A DNA stretch of 64,000 nucleotides, from the NCBI GenBank assembly GCA_965249205.1, contig CBDFLL010000005.1, forward strand, positions 124,001 to 188,000. Direction: 5' to 3'. The notes beneath the pieces were generated by a model, which saw only the letters and a program-made list of their open reading frames with translations, had not been told where the DNA came from and did not search any database. The stretch is from JAQBVV01 sp965249205 (lineage in GTDB: Bacteria; Acidobacteriota; Vicinamibacteria; Vicinamibacterales; UBA2999). Shown piece after piece: positions 61,848-64,000 of this stretch (position 1 is the stretch's first letter; every line of letters starts with the position of its first letter). A program made the translations under genes and the position numbers.

Positions 61848-63772
61848 TGGCACAGGCAAACGTCCCTCCGGGACTGAACCCGCGGGATAAGCGTCCCGGC
61901 GAACCGCGAACTCCCCTGACGGGTGCCGGCGCACCGGGAGGCCCCCTTTGGTACGCCCTCGCCGTGCTGGTGGTGATGGCCCTGGCACAGGCGTGGTTCC
62001 TGACGCCTGCGGGCCGCCAGATTTCCTACAGCGAGTTCAAAGCGGCGGTCCGTGCGGGCCAGGTTGCCGAAGTGGTTGTCGGCGAGCAGACGATCCGCGG
62101 CACCTACAGCAGCGACATCGACGGCAGCCAGAGCTTCAGTGCGGCGCGCATCGACGACCCTCAGCTCATCGAAGAGCTGGACGGAGCTGGGGTGCGCTAC
62201 ACCGGCGAGTTCATGAATCGATGGCTGCCCGAAGTCATCGGATGGGTCATTCCTCTCCTGCTGCTCTTCGCCATCTGGAACTTCTTCCTCAAGCGCATGG
62301 GGGGAGCCGAGGGCGGGATCATGTCGTTTGCGCGTAGTAAGCACAGGGTGTTCTCAGAGGACGACGTCAAAGTGAGCTTTTCGGACGTGGCTGGGGTTGA
62401 TGAGGCCGAGGGAGAGCTGAAAGAAATCGTCGAGTTTCTGAAGACACCCACGAAATACACGGCGCTCGGGGGGCGAATTCCCAAGGGTGTTCTGCTCGTC
62501 GGCCCCCCAGGGACTGGCAAGACGCTGCTGGCGCGTGCCGTCGCCGGCGAAGCCAAGGTCCCCTTTTTCAGCATGAGCGGGTCTGAATTCGTCGAGATGT
62601 TTGTTGGCGTGGGGGCGGCGCGCGTGCGCGATTTGTTCGCCAGGGCGGAGCAGAAGGCACCGTGCATCATTTTCATCGATGAGCTCGACGCGCTGGGTCG
62701 AGCGCGCGCCCAGGGGCCGATGGGGTCACACGAGGAGCGGGAACAGACGCTCAACCAGCTTCTGTCCGAGATGGACGGCTTCGACTCCCGCAAGGCAGTG
62801 ATCATCATGGCCGCGACGAATCGTCCAGAGGTGCTCGACCCTGCTCTGCTCCGGCCCGGGCGCTTCGATCGGCAGGTGCTCGTCGACAAGCCTGACGTCA
62901 AGGGGCGCGAAGCCGTGCTCCGGATTCACAGTAAGCAGGTCAAGTTGTCGAGTGGTGTGGATCTCAGGGTCGTGGCGGCTCGGACGGCGGGCTTTGCGGG
63001 CGCCGATCTCGCCAATCTGGTCAATGAAGCGGCGCTCCTCGCGGCGCGTCACGACAAGGCCACCGTCGAGATGCCGGACTTCGAGGAGGCGATTGACCGA
63101 CTCGTGGCCGGTCTCGAGAAGAAGCGCGTGATGAGTACGAAGGAGCGCGAGATTGTCGCATATCACGAATCTGGCCACGCCATCGTCGCCACGCTCACGC
63201 CCGGTATGGATCCGGTGCACAAGATCTCGATCGTGCAGCGGGGTTTCGGCGCGCTCGGCTACACGATGCAGGTACCACTCGAGGATCGCTACCTCCTGCA
63301 GCGGCAGGACCTGCTCAATCAGCTTGCCGTGTTGCTGGGTGGGCGCACCGCCGAGGAAATCGCCCTCGGCGAGATCTCCACGGGTGCGCAGAACGACCTG
63401 ATGCGCGCGACCGACATTGCTCGCTCGATGGTCACCGAATGGGGCATGAGCGACTCGCTTGGTGCCATCAGCTACGAAGGGAACAAGCGGAACAAGTTCC
63501 TGGATCTGGCCGGCGGTCCGGAGCGCGGGGCCTACGCCGAGGACACGGCCCGGCTGATCGATGCCGAGGTGAAACGAATCATGACCGACGCCCATGCCGA
63601 AGCGCACCGGATACTGTCTGGGCATCGCGACATGCTCGAGACCGTGACCCGGCGACTCCTCGAGGTGGAGGTCATGGACGGTGCCGAATTGCGACGGTTG
63701 CTGGACGGACCACCTGCGGCCTCGATCCAGGACGGTCGTGCACCGGCCTCGCCGTCTTCAGGCGCGCAGTGA
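61847..63772 (+). CDS. ftsH: FtsH, membrane AAA+ protease
   Basis: A 641-residue protease anchored by two membrane helices (about 32-50 and 125-143). The AAA+ module has Walker A GPPGTGKTLLARAVAGE (about 220), the pore loop MFVGVGAARVRDLF, Walker B IIFIDELDALG and the SRH region. The zinc site is HESGH in YHESGHAIVATLTP (about 439), with the third ligand in the usual GGRTAEEIALGEISTGAQND region. It degrades membrane and soluble proteins such as LpxC. Its start overlaps clpB, so HspR would control it too, which is not the norm. Confidence 0.96.
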   Translation: MAQANVPPGLNPRDKRPGEPRTPLTGAGAPGGPLWYALAVLVVMALAQAWFLTPAGRQISYSEFKAAVRAGQVAEVVVGEQTIRGTYSSDIDGSQSFSAARIDDPQLIEELDGAGVRYTGEFMNRWLPEVIGWVIPLLLLFAIWNFFLKRMGGAEGGIMSFARSKHRVFSEDDVKVSFSDVAGVDEAEGELKEIVEFLKTPTKYTALGGRIPKGVLLVGPPGTGKTLLARAVAGEAKVPFFSMSGSEFVEMFVGVGAARVRDLFARAEQKAPCIIFIDELDALGRARAQGPMGSHEEREQTLNQLLSEMDGFDSRKAVIIMAATNRPEVLDPALLRPGRFDRQVLVDKPDVKGREAVLRIHSKQVKLSSGVDLRVVAARTAGFAGADLANLVNEAALLAARHDKATVEMPDFEEAIDRLVAGLEKKRVMSTKEREIVAYHESGHAIVATLTPGMDPVHKISIVQRGFGALGYTMQVPLEDRYLLQRQDLLNQLAVLLGGRTAEEIALGEISTGAQNDLMRATDIARSMVTEWGMSDSLGAISYEGNKRNKFLDLAGGPERGAYAEDTARLIDAEVKRIMTDAHAEAHRILSGHRDMLETVTRRLLEVEVMDGAELRRLLDGPPAASIQDGRAPASPSSGAQ

Positions 63773-64000
63773 GCGCGCCGGCCTATGCGGTGGCTCGCCT
63801 GGTTGCGCCGGCAATCGCGCAGCATCTGCAGCTCCATCGTGCATCGCTCCCGCTGCTTGCCCCGCTGCAACCACCGCTTGAGCTCTTGCCGGATGCCAGC
63901 ACGATCGAGTCGATGGTCGAGGTGGCATTCTGGGCGAGCCTCAGGCGGGAGGAAGGGTACGTTCCAAAGATCTCTCTTGCCTTTCTCCGGCCCATGAACG
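63769..64000 (+). CDS. Start of an unidentified protein (runs off window end)
   Basis: From GTG 63769, overlapping the ftsH stop (GTGA), the frame has no stop to the end of the window (77 codons). The translation begins VSAPAYAVARLVAPAI and later shows MVEVAFWASLRREEG and PKISLAFLRPMN. This reminds me of the DACNV type sensor domain that occurs before DisA-like diadenylate cyclase domains, but the assignment is weak because the rest is missing. Coupled to ftsH by overlap. Confidence 0.5.
   Translation, partial: MSAPAYAVARLVAPAIAQHLQLHRASLPLLAPLQPPLELLPDASTIESMVEVAFWASLRREEGYVPKISLAFLRPMN

Overview
The window reads as a stretch of a Gram-negative, high-GC bacterial chromosome, most likely an Acidobacteriota member of the Vicinamibacteria type. 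This is an inference from gene content: a full Tol-Pal locus, LPS-transport (Lpt) genes in unusual fused forms, a regulatory PTS next to rpoN, HspR-controlled chaperones, M28/PD40 secreted proteins and HTTM proteins. No rRNA is present to confirm it. Nearly everything is core housekeeping. The clearest accessory item is one insertion sequence; a possible rearrangement lies at 53.6-53.8 kb.

Layout. 0-8 kb: the end of a XerC/D recombinase, a secreted PHP-domain protein, an LptF-LptG fusion, an ISNCY-type insertion sequence (about 4834-6287), then parB and parA. 8-12 kb: recN-miaB-bifunctional nuclease, read leftward and ending in a 34-bp perfect palindrome. 12-17.3 kb: tolQ-tolR-TonB/TolA-like-tolB-pal-cpoB-ssb, read rightward. 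17.4-25.5 kb: a leftward block lptCA-lptB-rpoN-rapZ-EIIA-HPr-EI-cupin. 25.6-32.5 kb: guaA, dnaE, recJ. 32.5-40 kb: a PQQ-type beta-propeller lipoprotein-like protein, an aminotransferase with a broken membrane protein gene, and a 1328-residue orphan histidine kinase. 40-48 kb: psd-pssA (phosphatidylethanolamine synthesis), a DUF465 protein, tsaB-rimI, mutS, a peptide-binding lipoprotein and a YfgM-like TPR protein. 48-57.6 kb: tRNA-Arg(CCT), apt, acyP, a bacilliredoxin, DUF4390, a beta-lactamase-fold protein lacking catalytic residues, a small outer-membrane barrel, an HTTM protein joined in frame to a PD40 propeller protein, an M28 peptidase and TerC. 57.6-64 kb: a HAIR operator, then hspR-dnaJ-clpB-ftsH and the start of one more gene that runs off the end.

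How the genes fit together. The Lpt genes suggest a compacted LPS export machine: LptF and LptG in one chain, LptC and LptA in one chain, and LptB separate. The PTS genes (EI, HPr, EIIA-Man) have no sugar permease and sit beside rpoN and rapZ, so they are probably regulatory; hprK and hpf are not in this block. hspR, dnaJ, clpB and ftsH look like one protein-quality operon repressed by its own first product.

Caution: three genes (ptsI, a membrane protein gene at 35-36 kb, and dnaJ) carry apparent single-base frameshifts. Two of the three lie in G/C runs, so consensus errors in the assembly must be considered before any biological reading.
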